Counted from the first letter of the stretch, positions 1-12,827 are shown. The stretch is 64,000 bases of DNA from Micrasema longulum (GCA_022494885.1 JAGVSM010001145.1:1-64000), one strand, 5' to 3'. Made by a program: numbers and translations. Notes: generated by a model not told the origin, from the sequence alone.

Positions 1-110
1 GAGGAACTGGGGAACAGAAGAGAGTTTTAAGGGTATTGATATTTTTAAAGTCAGATGTGCTTCTTTTAATAAATCCAAGGAGTTTTAAGGATTTTTTGAT
101 AACATGTTCT
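1..110 (-). mobile_element. LINE fragment at the window edge
   Basis: On the minus strand this short piece resembles 4295-4390 (shared words include agttttaagggtattgatat versus agttttgatggtattaatat, and aagagagttttaa). It is probably the same non-LTR family cut by the window edge. No open frame of note. Confidence 0.4.
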
Positions 111-1890
111 CTATGAATTGTCAAATAAAGTTTAGTGTTTATCTAAATCTCGTTTACTAGACACATGATAATATTTCATCTTGTATCCATAAATGGCTGT
201 ATTAAAGTAAAGGTACACACAAAGGTCACAACTGGAAGCTCTATCGTCCTCAAATCCACTTTTGGAAACACACCGTTTGGATGCTTTTTGAAAAAAGAAA
301 AACGCAGACAAAAGGCAGTACACAAGATATAGCCGCATCAGCAAAAGCTGCCAGCCTATAATGAATAAAAAAATATACGTTTTTGAATATTGAAAAAAAA
401 AAAAAAACTTTAAACATGATTTGTATTTTTTTTAAAATTCAGCTCCCGCTTCTAATATGGATTTTGCTTCAAAATATTCACAAAAAATACATAAAGTATA
501 CGTTAGAGTTAGATTATAAACACAGGAATCCATTTTTTCCGTTAAGAAATTTAAATTGCAGAAATTATCGCAACAAGCTATATTTTAATATGTGAAAAAA
601 ACACAGAAGTTTACTTTCATTGTAAAAATGCGTTTTAAGTTGATATAAAAATTAGGAGTCCAGTTTGTTTTATTGCAAAAAACATCAGTTGTCTTGCATA
701 CGCTAATTTTATGTGTACTTTTATTATCAAAATCATAATTTTATTATGTTTTGCCTATTTTGATTTCTTTGACAAGTGCGGAAAAATTACAATATGCGGG
801 ACAAATAACTGACTAATTAACGCACTGTACCTCTACCTGATGAATTAAATACGTTACAATAGGTGGAATTTGAAGCTGCCATTATAAATATGACTTTTCT
901 GGAAATTTGTCGTGTGGAAACGCGTAAGAACGGGTTTTACCGTTCATGTTTTGATATCAATTTGATTTCCTGGCAAATATTTCTGTAACGTCTATCATTG
1001 TAACTTACAAAACTTTCAATAACTTTCAACAAAGAATTTCTCCTGTTCTCCTGTTCTCCTTTACTTTTTCATCTTTTCTTTCTTCCCTCGAAGTATTTCT
1101 TTATCTCACATTTCTGACAAAGAGATTGATACTCTCATAATGATACACTTATTTTCTTAGTCTTTCTCCTCCAACTTCGGAATGAGTACATTTGAAATAA
1201 CTTGTACACCATAATCTTGTTGGATAACTTTGGCAAATGAATTCATTTTTCATGTAAATTGTTTCCAAGTTATTTTTTAGACTGATTGTAAGATTATGTA
1301 TTATGTTCGAGATAAAATATTTTTCTTTGTTTAACTTTTTTTTACTTTTTATACGTAAAAAACAACATAACGACACATCTTAAATACAACTATGTAACTG
1401 AAAAAAGTCAATTTGACAGGAGAGCGTTTTAAAGATTTTAAAAAAAATAACTCGTGATATTTCGCTGTTCTTACGTAGTAAAGCTGTGAAATTTGGCTTT
1501 TACGCGCTTTTAATTGAGTTATTTAATAAGATAAAAAATAAATGTTCTTTCTGAGATCACTAGTTTTTGTTTTATCACACATACACATTTATACTTTGCT
1601 ACGTAACCTGTCATCAATACTGTAAGTCGCTGATACAGGCTTATTCAATAGGATTCATTGTAATGTTTCACGAGTAACTGCCTAGTTACACAGTTTTACT
1701 CTCTACTTCATTTGATATCTTCCCCTAAAATGTGCACTTACACAGCTTTTACAAAACAATCGTAACTAACTACGGTCTTATATTTGTTTATGTATCGATT
1801 TCACAACATTAAAATTAGACAATTTTCATTATTATTGATAAGTATACCTGTGTTTTTTAATTTTTTCAAATTTCGGAGCCTGTGCGCATT
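111..1890. other. AT-rich non-coding DNA, no feature recognised
   Basis: Intron-like AT-rich sequence with homopolymer runs. The short open frames here have no recognisable domain, no biased composition and no splice context, so none is annotated. Confidence 0.5.
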
Positions 1891-1894
1891 CTCT

Positions 1895-2258
1895 CATTTA
1901 TCATGCTGTTTATTGCATTTAGCCGGCGCGACGGTTGGCAAGCCAAATGTCAAGAAAAGCAGTCGCCATAGTAATTGTAATTTAATTTTCACTTTTTTGT
2001 ATTAGATACTCCTTACTATTTTGCAAATGCAAAAGATTGTATTATTTTTTATAGAAAACGCTGATTTTTCGCCAATGAACTGTATTTATTTACAAATAAT
2101 CTAAAAAAACAAACCGACACGAGCGTTTACTTAGAGATTACCGACGCGTTGACGTATGACGGCGATAACTTAAGCATTTCCATCATTGTTCATTGTGATC
2201 GCTCAAATGCTTAGCATGTTTTCAAGCACGTCGATAGTTATTTGTGATTGAGCTACTG
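1895..2258 (+). mobile_element. Partial copy of an inverted-repeat DNA element
   Basis: This stretch is repeated in reverse orientation inside 13037-13360: both carry ttggcaagccaaatgtcaag, gccaatgaactgtatttatt and cgtcgatagttatttgtgat. It ends at 2258 with the same terminal sequence tttgtgattgagctactg seen at the intact copy. The other terminus is not recognisable, so this copy is truncated or diverged at the left. No transposase. Confidence 0.6.
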
Positions 2259-2639
2259 AGCTATTTGTTTATTCTTTATATAGTTAGTTCATAACATCTT
2301 AAGAACTACCAAAAACTTTTAATTACATTACAATTTTTCATCATAATTTCGCAATAATTTTTTTTCAAATTAATTTTAAATATTTCGATATTTTCTATCT
2401 CCTTTATTTCTTCAGGTAGCTCTTTGTACAGCTTCAATTCCTTGTACAGTGATTTTTGAGATTTCGTTTTCTCCTCATGGGTAATCTTATCTTTTTTATC
2501 CCTTGTTTCATATGTATGACATTGTTGGTTAAATTTTATTTTTGTTTTATTTTATTCATCCCATTAATTATTTTATGTATTAAAATAGCTACATTATATT
2601 TATAATATAAAGTTTATATTTGAAGCACAAACTTTGTGG

Positions 2640-3810
2640 TCATTCGTTATAATAAAATCAATAAAATAACTTTGTTTTTAACCACTATTTTTTTTTCCAC
2701 AGACCGGTTTCAAAGCAAACAAGCTTTTTCGTCAAGGTTTACGTAACTAATTAATAAATTCCTATTTTATTTTTATCATGTTCACAAAATACTACATGTG
2801 GACCCAATAAATCAAGTCTTTTTTTCTTACAAGGGTGCTAATTTGAAATCAATATTTTCGAAGCTAGACAGGAGAGGACCAAAAGAAATATTGTTTATTT
2901 GGTTACTCATTCTTTTTTTCTTATTATGAATCGCGTTTTTAATTTCTAAGATTTCTAAGTTGTCTAATTTCAATATTTTATTTCCAACATGAAGTACTTT
3001 TAATACAGTGTCTTTATTGAAGTTATGATTATTTTCTATCAGATGATTTGCGAATTCAGAAAAATTATTATTATTTACGCATCTTAAGCGTTATTTTATT
3101 TTGATATTTAAGTTTGTTTTAATTTTTCCAATGTAGATTGAATCGCAATCATTACAATTTAATTGGTATGATCCAGATTTATTATATTTATAGACTTTGT
3201 CTTTGTGATTTTTTAACAATGTTCCTATATTATTAGTTGTGTAGAAAGCCGGTTTAATGTTTGGTGGTAGGGAATTTGATAATTGTTTTGAAAATATGTC
3301 ATTTATAAAAACAATCCGCCTCCATTGTTTAAGTGGGTTTGCTTTATTTACTGTGGGAGTAGAATATAAATATCTTAGAGTATATATATACTCTAAGATA
3401 AATATTTATTTATAGGTTTGCGTTTTTGTTTTTGATTTAAAATTTTATCAATTAAGTTCTCATTAAAACCATTATTATTAGCAATCTGTTTTGTTGTATT
3501 AAGTTCTTTTTTAAAAATTAGTATCATCTAGTGGAACGTTAATTAACCTTTGTATCATTGAATGGAATTCGGAATGTTTATGGGCAATTGGATATTTATA
3601 TGTGCAGTTATTTTTATTTTAAAATTTGTTTTACATTTTGAGTCTTTTATATTTGGCGATAAATCAGTAAATATTTTTGGAGCAATTACATTGTATTCCT
3701 TTTTACCAAAAGCGGTTGATACAAATGGGACAATACAGTTGTTTTGTGTTGCTGAACGAGTGTTTTTATTTTGTTGGGTTCTTTTGACCTCACTTAATTT
3801 ATCATAAAAT
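2640..3810 (-). mobile_element. Penelope-like retroelement remnant (GIY-YIG endonuclease end)
   Basis: Reading the minus strand, conceptual translation in shifting frames gives a GIY-YIG-type segment: DCDSIYIGKIKTNLKYQ, then SEFANHLIENNHNFNKDTVL and KVLHVGNKILKLDNLEILEI. This spacing (YIG near the start, ANHL-x-x-x-x-H, later LE-x-LEI) is that of the C-terminal endonuclease of Penelope-like elements. Several stops and frameshifts make it dead. Its 3' side (2701-2740, minus strand) holds a hammerhead-like core ending GAAACCGGTC. Confidence 0.65.
3371..3400. repeat. Perfect 30-bp palindrome with no spacer
   Basis: The half-site tatcttagagtatat is followed directly by its exact reverse complement atatactctaagata. 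It lies within the Penelope remnant. The centre is an alternating TA tract. Confidence 0.95.
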
Positions 3811-3834
3811 TTAAGTTAATGATGATCATGATTG

Positions 3835-4395
3835 TACAAGATTTCAAGCTAAGCCATGTCACACTGGGTGACTGGCGAAAAGATCTACGAAAGTGCGGGA
3901 AGGTCTATCCCAAAGAACTTCAAGTTTTGCGACATCTACAATTCTGGACATTGGGGTATAAAAATAAAAGCTGCTCTTAGAAGATTTAATAAATAGCAGA
4001 TTTTAATTTCTGGTTACACGGTTGTTAACATAAAAAAAAAAATTCAACAGAGATGAGACATTACTTATAGCATTAAGTGTTTTCAAAATGCATATGAGGT
4101 CCATCTACATTTTACGTGTCTCCAATGAAAACTGACTAAGATTTTGCTCTATTTCAACATAGGAATAACTACCCTTTTGAAATCCGAGCAACCATGCCAC
4201 TTTTCTTATAAAACGGTAATGGACACTCAATATGGTCAATATGAAGCTTATAGATTGGAGATCAAATTGGAGAAGCATATTCAAGAGGAGGTCGAACCAA
4301 TGAGCAGTTAAGAGTTTTGATGGTATTAATATTTTGAAGTCTGCCGTCATTCTATTGATGAAACCGGGAAGGAAAGAAGAGAGTTTTTAAAAATT
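3835..4395 (-). mobile_element. CR1/Jockey-like LINE 3' fragment
   Basis: The minus-strand translation contains a degenerate C-terminal LINE region related to the better copy at 50620-51080. Shared nucleotide words include agatctacgaaa, ttctggacattgggg, ttgctcttagaaga (or gctgctcttagaagat) and aggtccatct. Frameshifts are present, so this is a dead, truncated copy. Confidence 0.6.
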
Positions 4396-5589
4396 TAATT
4401 TATCAAATATTTGAAAATGGAAAGATAAAAAAAATATTAAAAAATCATGGCGTTTTTATTTCAAGAAATAGCTTAGGTACATAATCTAGTTTTTAGAGTC
4501 ATTTTTCAAACCCTTGTTACTTATAATATTATGTTTATTTAATGTAACAAAATAACAAAGGTTGATTTTGTATTATACAAATTGGATCGAACTTCCAAGA
4601 AGAGATTTCCAGAAATAGAAAATAATACCATAAAAACAGGTTTCGTGAATCTTGTATTTTCATAAAATTATTTGAAAAGTGGCCACCATTTCTAAAATTA
4701 AGTCTAAAAATTTCAAATGTTGATGACTCTATTTTTTAAGCTTTCGAGTAAATCGAAAAAAAAACAACAATTAAGTTGCAAGTTATAATTTGAATCGTAA
4801 CGCTTTTTTTAAATGTTTTTGCAAATTATTTTGAAAAAACCATCAATTTTGACGGTAAACTAATTTTGAAAAAAATGATCAACTTTTGAAAAACAAATAG
4901 GTAAAGTTCTGTTATGGTGAAAACATTGAAAAGTACACAAACAGTAAAATTTGACGTATATGGTCTCTTGAGTCTACAACTGTTACCAAAGTTCTCTGGA
5001 AAAATTTTTAAAAAAAAACTTAAATAAAACTTTAACTTGGAATTAGTCGTGAATTTTTAAATTAAGATTTTTTATTAAAAACATTAAGTTCGTTATAACT
5101 TAAAAATGGAAGAAAATTATAGACCTATATAATTTATTCAAAATTTTAATTTCTATATGGGATTGCCCAGAGCTGTTATTTCTCATCAGCTTCAGGATGG
5201 CTGGAAGAATGATTAGACAGGTGCCACCGTTTTGTAGCAACAATTCACAGACTTTGTTTACTAAACTTGTAATGCCGTATTAAATAGACTCCAGGAACTC
5301 GGCAACAGCTATTCCCCCATATCGGATATATTAATGTAGGGTATTGTTCCGATAGAACAAACCTTTTGAACTTTTTCAAAGATGGTGAATGGTAATCAAA
5401 CTTTTACAACAGTATTGTGAAACATTATGTTTTTCTTGTTATATTAATCCTTTAAAATATTTTATTATGTAGTTATATTTTTACATTTATTTTTTCATTA
5501 TTTTAAACTTCTATTGAATGTGTAATATTATTCTCAGGTTTAATTTTTGTTTTTAAATCTTGGGTAAAAATAAATGTTTGTTTTTTAAA
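4396..5589. other. AT-rich non-coding DNA, nothing recognised
   Basis: No coding frame with domain similarity, no clear repeat ends. A moderately less AT-rich patch at about 5160-5400 is not assignable by eye. Confidence 0.45.
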
Positions 5590-5883
5590 ATATTTTATTT
5601 ATTTATTTATTCATATTTTTCGCTTACAAACTATAAATTAATAATTAAAATAATGTGACCTCACTGGGGTTTCCCGTGCCGAGGACACTTAACAATTTAG
5701 TTTTTTGAAATTACATTTGAGAATAAACAAAGAAGACTAACTTAAAAAGCAAACATAATAAACAAATATTCAGACAGTTTTAAAAACAAGGCATTTATGT
5801 ACATCTATATTATTTATAGTACAAAACACACAATGAAAATAACAAAAACCTAACATAGGCTTTACACTTGTGGAGCAGTTGGT

Positions 5884-7380
5884 TCAATATTGGTATGGGC
5901 GAATGAGACAATCCATTTTACTTCTACCTAGTTCCACTATCCATTTTTTTATAGCCTTTTTAAACATTTTCTCATTACTAATTGTTTTAATAGATAGTGA
6001 AAGTAGGTTATAGATTTTAATTGAATAATACTTAAAATCCCTTTGTCCGAAAGTGGTATTAGTTTGTATTTGTTTAAGTCGTTTATGTGTTGAGGATCTA
6101 GTGATTATATTATTTGTATGTGATGTATTGTGGGGGTTATGTCTTTCATTTGAGTAAGAGTAGTGTTTGAATCTATAAGTGAGTATTGTTTTAGCGTATA
6201 ATTGTTTTGTTGTCATAAGTTGTGATTTATGGAATATTTCTTCAGTGGATGTCTGTATCGGGACTCTGAGTATTATTTTAATGATGGATTTTTGTGCAAC
6301 CAATACACTATTTAGAACTGTGTCACTCGCACCACCCCAACCGATTATACCGTACTCCAAAATTGATTGGCACAATGCAAAATAAATCTTTAAAAGTTCC
6401 TGTACATTAATTATATTTCGAATTGTTTTGAATATATACGTTAATCTCTTAAGTTTATTAGTAACATTTTCAATCTGTTGTTTCCACTTTAAATTTATAT
6501 CAATAATAACTCCTAAGTATTTGACATTGTCTGTCCTATCCAGTATTGGGCAATTACAATGAGCACTTTGAAGACAATTATTATTATGTAGTTTGATGTT
6601 AAAATCAGCATTTTGTGAATAGGTTCTAGAACTGATTTGAAATGGAATGAAGTTAGTTTTAGATTTATTAAGAGTTAAGTAATTAGTATCTAGCCATGCC
6701 TTTACTATATTCAGATATCTTTCAGATTTTTCGTATGTTTCCTTCCATGTCTTATCTTTAAATAATAGAACGGTGTCATCAGCAAAACTTATAACAGAAC
6801 CATCAATGTTTAAATGGCACAGATCATTTATGTATATTAAGAATAAGATTGGTCCTAGAATACTACCTTGAGGTACTCCGTAGGTAATATTGGTTTGGTC
6901 ACTTATTTTATTATTTATTTTGACAACTTGTTTCCTGTCGTGCATATAACTTTGAAATAATTTTAGTTCTTTATTGTCGATGCCTATTCCTCTAAGTTTT
7001 TGGAAAAGTGTAACATGATTTATAGTATCAAATGCTTTAGATAGATCGAGAAAGATACCAATACATTTATCACCTCTATCCAAATGGGTAGTTATAAACT
7101 GGATCATTTTTGCTATTGCATCTGTTGTTCCTTTTTTTTCTCGAAAGCCGAATTGATTTTCTGACAAAATGTTATTATTTTCTAGATATGTAGATAATTG
7201 AAGTTTGATAACTTTTTCAATAATTTTTGAAAATGTATTTAATATAGTTATGGGTCTATAGTTAATTATGTCTAATTTATTTCCGTTCTTATATACTGGT
7301 ATTACGGATCCTAATTTTAAACTATTTGGAAAGGTGCTTTCTTCTATGGTTTTATTAATAAGGAAGCAAAGTGGCTTCAA
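5884..7380 (-). pseudogene. LINE ORF2, reverse transcriptase part
   Basis: Open minus-strand frame of 498 codons with the RT motifs in order: VIPVYKNGNKLDIINYRPIT, LDLSKAFDTINH, GVPQGSILGPILFLIYINDL, SFADDTVLLFK (catalytic DD) and NVKYLGVIIDI. The C-terminal region after 6400 has the usual Q-x-SILEYGIIGWG block. Catalytic residues are intact but it is separated from the endonuclease by a frameshift. Confidence 0.88.
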
Positions 7381-8300
7381 TATATTATTGCAATGGTTTT
7401 AACAGTTTTCATTGTAATTTCGTCAGTACCTGAAGAGCTACTAGCCTTCATAGAATTAATGATGATTTTGATTTCGTCTTCAGTCGTTGGAGAGATTTTA
7501 AATACTGATTTAGATTTGGTGGTACTAGCAAAGGCTAAACGGGTACCAGGTCTATCAATTTTTTCTGCCAAATTGGATCCAACTTTGGCGAAGTAATTAT
7601 TTATAAAATTGAGTAGTTCTTCAGAATTTTCCTCAAAATTGATATTTTTATCTTCCTTTCTAATTTCAGTTGGTTGTAATGTGCCTTTATTTGTAGTATA
7701 GGACATCTCTCTTATAATTTGCCAAAATCTTTTTGGGTCATTATTTTCCTGGATGAGGGTTTTGTAGTAATTTTCTCTAGATGTTTTTACAAGTTTAGAA
7801 CAAAGATTACGATATTGTTTGTACAATTTAAGTAGGTTAATGTCATAAATGTTATTCTTTGTTTGTTGATGTAGTTTATCTCTTTTCCTAATGCTTTTAA
7901 GCAGACCTTGTGTTATCCATGGTTTTTTTGTTTTATTTTTATGTGCAATTTTAATGGTGGGAGATTCAGATTGACGTATTGTTGTCTGTAGGAATTCAAT
8001 GAAATAATTCCAGCTATCTTCTAGGTTGCTGATTGAATATAGTTCATCCCAATTTTTCGATGTTAATGAGTTGGTTAGTTTATCATAATCAATTTTATTT
8101 TTAATTGAAGAATAATTATGAGAATTCTGGGTGAGCTCTGTTTGAGTAGTAAAAATAAGAGTATAATGGTCGGTTATAGTGGATTGGTGAATTACCGTGT
8201 TAAAGTCTTTATTCGACTTAATCATTATATGATCTATGCAAGTTCCAGTTGTATTTACACTGGCTGGGTTAATATCTACACGAGTAGGTTGAGTAGGCAC
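7377..8300 (-). pseudogene. LINE ORF2, endonuclease end and linker
   Basis: Continues ORF2 after the first frameshift: PTRVDINPASVNTTGTCIDH, then the DH-Y terminal endonuclease motif and a basic linker (KRDKLHQQTKNN, YRNLCSKLVKTSRENYYK). It ends in GTDEITMKTVKTI, the region just before the reverse transcriptase, where the second frameshift occurs near 7380. Confidence 0.8.
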
Positions 8301-8907
8301 TCAGTAGGCCATGAGCAAGGAGAAGAAATTCATAGTCATTTGCTCTAGCGTGTCGATGTTCTGAATCCAGAGTGTTGATGTTGATGTCTCCAATAAGATA
8401 TAAATTCCTGATATCTCGTATTTCAGTGAGTGTGGAGTCCAAGGTATGAAGAAATGGAGATATATCTTTAACTGATGGAGATCTATATATTCCCAGTATA
8501 CATGTGTCATTATTTATAGTCAGTTTCAGACAATTTGCATGTTCAATAGAGACTTCTACCACTGTGGCGTAAATGTTATTTTTTATATACACAATAACTC
8601 CGTCATTTTGTTGGTGATGTTTGGTAGTATTGAAAACTTTATAGTTTTTTATGTTTTTCGGAGTATATTTATTAAGATTTATTCTGCATTCTGAAAGGAT
8701 TATAATGTCAAATTCATGTTTTATTTCATGAAGCATTACTATAAATTCTTCAAAATTTTTGTTTATACTTCTAATATTTTGGTGCATGATTTTTAATTGT
8801 GGTGTATATTTGGTAGTAAGAACTGTATTTAAATCAGATATAGAGGTTGTCACTATTGTTTTTGGTGAACAATTTTGATCAAAATAATCTATATTATCAG
8901 GAAGCAT
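8269..8907 (-). pseudogene. LINE ORF2, endonuclease part
   Basis: Starts at an ATG at 8905-8907 and shows exonuclease-endonuclease-phosphatase motifs: MHQNIRSINKNFEEF, IIILSECRIN (catalytic Glu) and YLIGDININTLD. It runs into a frameshift in the stretch 8269-8300. The remaining motifs (CIDHIM, ITDHYTLIF) continue in the next frame (7377-8300). Confidence 0.8.
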
Positions 8908-8955
8908 AATGTAAAAAAGTATACATAAAATTCATTTGGCACAAGCCATAAGTAG

Positions 8956-9168
8956 CTAGATGAATTTTCTCATTATATCTTTAAAATGTTTAATCTGGAA
9001 GATTTCAGAGTCATCCGATTTTCTGGCCAAAATCTTTCCATTTTTAAACCACACAAATTTGTAGTCCTTTTCCTTAGATATAATTTTTGTATTCCAAAAT
9101 AGGTCCTTGTAGTATTTGGATTTTGCTTCGTTTATGTTGTAAGTTTTGTAAAAGGCAATTTTTGTGCA
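8956..9168 (-). pseudogene. LINE ORF1 C-terminal remnant
   Basis: An open minus-strand frame of about 70 codons ending at TAG (8956-8958), 49 bases upstream of the ORF2 start. It reads KDYKFVWFKNGKILARKSDD and then SEIFQIKHFKDIMRKFI, matching the C-terminal domain found in CR1-type ORF1 proteins (VW-x-x-NGKI-x-x-RK-D pattern, related to the baculovirus FP-like domain). It has no start codon: the element is truncated at about 9170. Confidence 0.6.
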
Positions 9169-9170
9169 CT

Positions 9171-11249
9171 ATGTAAATAAAATATTTTTTTAAATATAAA
9201 ATCCATTGATAATTTAATTAATATTTTAATCTTAAGCGAATTACTTATGGATCACAAATACCCGCGTGATTTTGTATGAAACACTGTCCGTTATGTATTC
9301 AAAATGTCTTGTCAAGTGACTTGGTTTGAGGTACCTAGTTGTCAATATTATTGTGGCGATCAAAGTAAGAGTGGTCAAATGTGGAAATCGAGCTTAATTT
9401 TAGAATGCAAATATTGCATACTACGAGTACCGATAAAAATATGTGACATGTAAAAAGTAAAATTAATTGTATTTTCAAAAGTTTTTTTTCTTTATTTTAA
9501 TACGCCTTAACGAAAACGCGGCATGATTGCTCGCGGCACTCGTGACGTCAATATTCAGTTTCGTCTACAATGTTTGGTATTTTTGCTTACTATTTGTATG
9601 GGCCGTTATTGTCGCCTTGATTTTACGAATGATTTTAACGTTGTGAATTATATATTCGTTGTGCATCTGGCAGGGGCGAACCGTGTGCAGAAGCGATTAT
9701 GCGCAGCTTACCATTATATTTTACTATCCATAATAATGTTTTACGGTTACTTTATTTACAGAAAAACAAACGAAGAATTACTATTTATTATTATTTAATC
9801 ATTGCCACCATTTGCATTTTTCTCCATACATAAATAAAAATATTAATAAAGCGCGCCCAGCGCCAGCAATCAGTCAAGGAACTAGCCGATAACTGCTGCT
9901 TATCTCTTCATACAAATAAGTGTACTATCCTTTAAACACCTCAAACCCAGTGGCGAGATTTTTTCCTAGAGTAAACTTGCCGATTACACCAATTCCTTGA
10001 AGATTCTCGATTTGGAAAACGGTATTTCAAACATTGTTTCTTAAGTACAATTTTTCTTTGAGATAATACTTTTGGCATATGACTCGCAATACATGTGGGG
10101 CTCGACGCGGTCGTTTTTGGCATTATTCATTTTTAGAACAAATCAGTTGACTAAATCAAAATAGTTGACATTTCAATCGCTATGAGAATACCTAATACTG
10201 ACTGAATTCATAGTGCCATTTTTTGTAAACTTTTACATAAGTTATATAGAGATAATATAGTAACACAATATAATATATCACGAAGTTACGTCGTTTGAGT
10301 TCATTTCATAGATGAGAGTTGTTATATCACACACCACAGAAAAAAAGCAATTTATAGTAAATAAAAAAAACGAAAATTAATAATAAGCCAAACTGAAGAA
10401 AGACAAGTTTAGGTAGGCGCTTTCATTGTTATCCGATGTCATCAATAACTAATTTATTTTTATTTTGGAGTTTTCAAGATATTGAATTATTAGACTAAAT
10501 TGTTTTATTTATTCAACCGGTGTAAAATCCTTCTGTTCCTGTATAAATTTGCCCTCATTTGTCCTAACAGACACTGCTTTGTTTATTGGATCATAAAACA
10601 AAAAAATGCTACGTTTTACGGCGGGAAAAACCAAATGTTTCGGGAAGTGTTTATTTTATATTTTTCCCGGAAATCTGCGCTCGCCATCTGGCGCCATCTG
10701 CAGAAGAAAATATATTGCTAGTTTAGAAGGTATGACACAGAGGGCGCATGTGTACATGCCATCGAAATGGGTTAGCGCCTGCTTAAATTCGTATAGGCAA
10801 TTTGACTACCACCACGAATGTTTATTATCTCAAATACCTAATGGCTACTACTATTACTATAGTCCTTAAAATATAGCTTGATTAGAATGACAGTTGTCAG
10901 CAAAAGTGACGACATAACTTTGTAATAACGTCTAAATACTGATTTATATTGACACGAAAAATCATTCGTATCTGGCATGTTAATTAATTTGTAATACAAT
11001 GCTTGACATATAAATAAACATAATTACATAAAGTCTTATTTTTTGGTGAATAATTGTCTTAAACACACTAAAACATGCTTGTTTTTACATTTTTATATCA
11101 ATTTTTGGAAACAGAGTTTCATGTCTGCTTGAAAAAACTGAGAAAATCGATTTTATCGGTACATGGTCAGTGATCAGTACTTTCCTATCACTAGTCACAT
11201 TAGTTTGGCTGCTGTCATTTTAATCAAGTTTTATTTTAAGGACTACACT
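9171..11249. other. Non-coding DNA, no feature recognised
   Basis: AT-rich with a slightly less AT-rich patch at 9510-9720 that carries an unsupported 91-codon open frame, and another at about 10610-10820. Neither has domain features, splice context or repeat ends that I can recognise. Confidence 0.4.
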
Positions 11250-11360
11250 AGTCAACCTCGTGGTGTAATGGTCAGAGCATTTTCCTACCATAAAATAGGT
11301 CTCGGGTTCGATTCTCGACGCGGTTGATATGAAATATTAATTTTAAAAGGTGTTTTTACA
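11250..11360 (+). mobile_element. tRNA-derived SINE head
   Basis: Contains tRNA-like A and B boxes (gtggtgtaatggtcagagca and gggttcgattctcg) followed by gaaatatt, the same head as the SINE at 33072 and 50018. Downstream body diverges. It is not a functional tRNA: no acceptor-stem pairing and A-rich mutation in the anticodon region. Confidence 0.6.
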
Positions 11361-12078
11361 CTAGAATATTTCGAGGCTTTACTGACCGAATGCTTTAAGT
11401 TATTAAAACAAGTTACAGACTAATCCCATCTTAACGCAGGACTTTTAGTTTCATGAAGTTGGGACTTATGTCTCAAATAATGTGCGGTAAACTTGTGTAT
11501 GAAAATAAATCAATCGCATTTAAAGCTTTTTTATTCTTTAAACGCATTATTCATCCCACAAGTTTCTTTCTTTTTTTTTAAGATTTAAAAGAATACTCTT
11601 TATTTTAGGCATAGCATAAAATTTAAAATCAACAACTTGCACCTATGTATATGTGTATTTTTTAAAAATAATCGAGGCTGTACTGAGAAAATAGTAATAA
11701 TATTCATAATAAACATGGTTTAATAACAAAAATATCAATTACTTTATCTACTACATACACACTTGGGTAATAGATTTCTCTGGATCATGTCTAGTCTGCC
11801 TAACTAGGTACAACCTATTTTAAGGCAGACATTTTTATGCATAATAAACAATAACATCACTACCTACTAGTTAATTTATTATACAATTATGAAATATTTC
11901 ATTTCAATTTATACGGTTTACTATTTTAAAATGTTTTTAAGTAAATTTTTAGATTTTTCTCCCCACCTATTAACCATTTTTTACAAATTTATTTCATTTA
12001 ATTCGGGTCATGGTTTTGCAATGTTAGGGTAAAATATCAAATATTTTGTGCCCCAGACACCTGAAACTTCTTTGCCCG

Positions 12079-12119
12079 AATTCAGAGTTTGTGATCCACA
12101 TGACCACAAACTCTGAATT
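12079..12119. repeat. 15-bp perfect inverted repeat with 11-base loop
   Basis: aattcagagtttgtg (12079-12093) is followed by an 11-base spacer and its exact reverse complement (12105-12119). No element with these ends was recognised elsewhere in the window. Confidence 0.9.
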
Positions 12120-12639
12120 AAAAATATCGAAATATGGTTGAAGAAGAATAAACTTAAGCTGAATACGAGTGAGAGTGTTCCTTTTGGAATTTGGTAGAAT
12201 AATTTGCTTTCACATACATTATTATTCTAAAAATGTACAATTGCCTTATTTATTTATTTGACGGACTTGTGCAGTCCATTCTAACGATGGTAAATACAAT
12301 TTATGATAATAAATACAGATACTAATAAAATAAAATACAATTTAATAAAATTAAAGCTAGGACAAAAAAATCAATTACTCCCTCAAGACAAGATCTAAGA
12401 TCTAAAATCTCAAATTCCTCAAATAACTTGACGCTGAATGCATGAAGTCTTTATACATTTCAAACATTTATATATAAATGTGCAAATTGTTATGCCTTAA
12501 TTAAAGATAACTCTTTTTGAGCTTTAAAAAAAAATTTAAAAAAAGAAAATTGTGGAAGAAATAATGCATTGATAGAATAAAAAGCTTTTAATTTTAAATG
12601 CGATTATCCCATAACTTGTTTAATGACTTAATGTATTTT

Positions 12640-12795
12640 GTCAGTAAAACCTCGATTTCATAGTCCCTCGACTAGTACCTGAAGCTTAAAAATGATCAGC
12701 TTACCTTTAGTAATAAAAATGTTTAAGATGTGCTGCGATTGGCGTACCAATGCAGTACCTTATGCACCATTATCTGCGGAAAGGAAATGCTGATA
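12640..12795 (+). mobile_element. tRNA-SINE body, 5'-truncated
   Basis: Shares the SINE body words tttcatagtccctcgact, gtgctgcgattggcgtacca, atgcagtacc and ttatgcaccat with copies at 33072, 42508, 49757 and 50018, here in + orientation. The tRNA-like head is missing. Confidence 0.7.
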
Positions 12796-12827
12796 ATTAT
12801 GATGAATACTACTACCACCCTCACCCC

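Larger units (their letters stand above)
5590..9170 (-). mobile_element. Nearly complete non-LTR retrotransposon (CR1/L2/Jockey group), inactive
   Basis: Minus-strand element with, in 5'-3' order, the C-terminal end of ORF1, an apurinic-like endonuclease, a reverse transcriptase and a 3' UTR ending in an AAAT-type simple repeat (plus strand atttatttatttattcat near 5597). It is 5'-truncated inside ORF1 and ORF2 has two frameshifts (near 8270-8300 and near 7380). It sits in the intron, in the antisense orientation to Dscam. The clade is assigned from motif style only. Confidence 0.88.

Noticed and set aside
9523..9798. 91-codon open frame
   Set aside because: No homology signature or regulatory context; hydrophobic stretches arise from AT-rich codons.
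11256..11325. Possible tRNA gene
   Set aside because: A and B boxes are present but the cloverleaf is not, and the sequence is shared with a SINE family.
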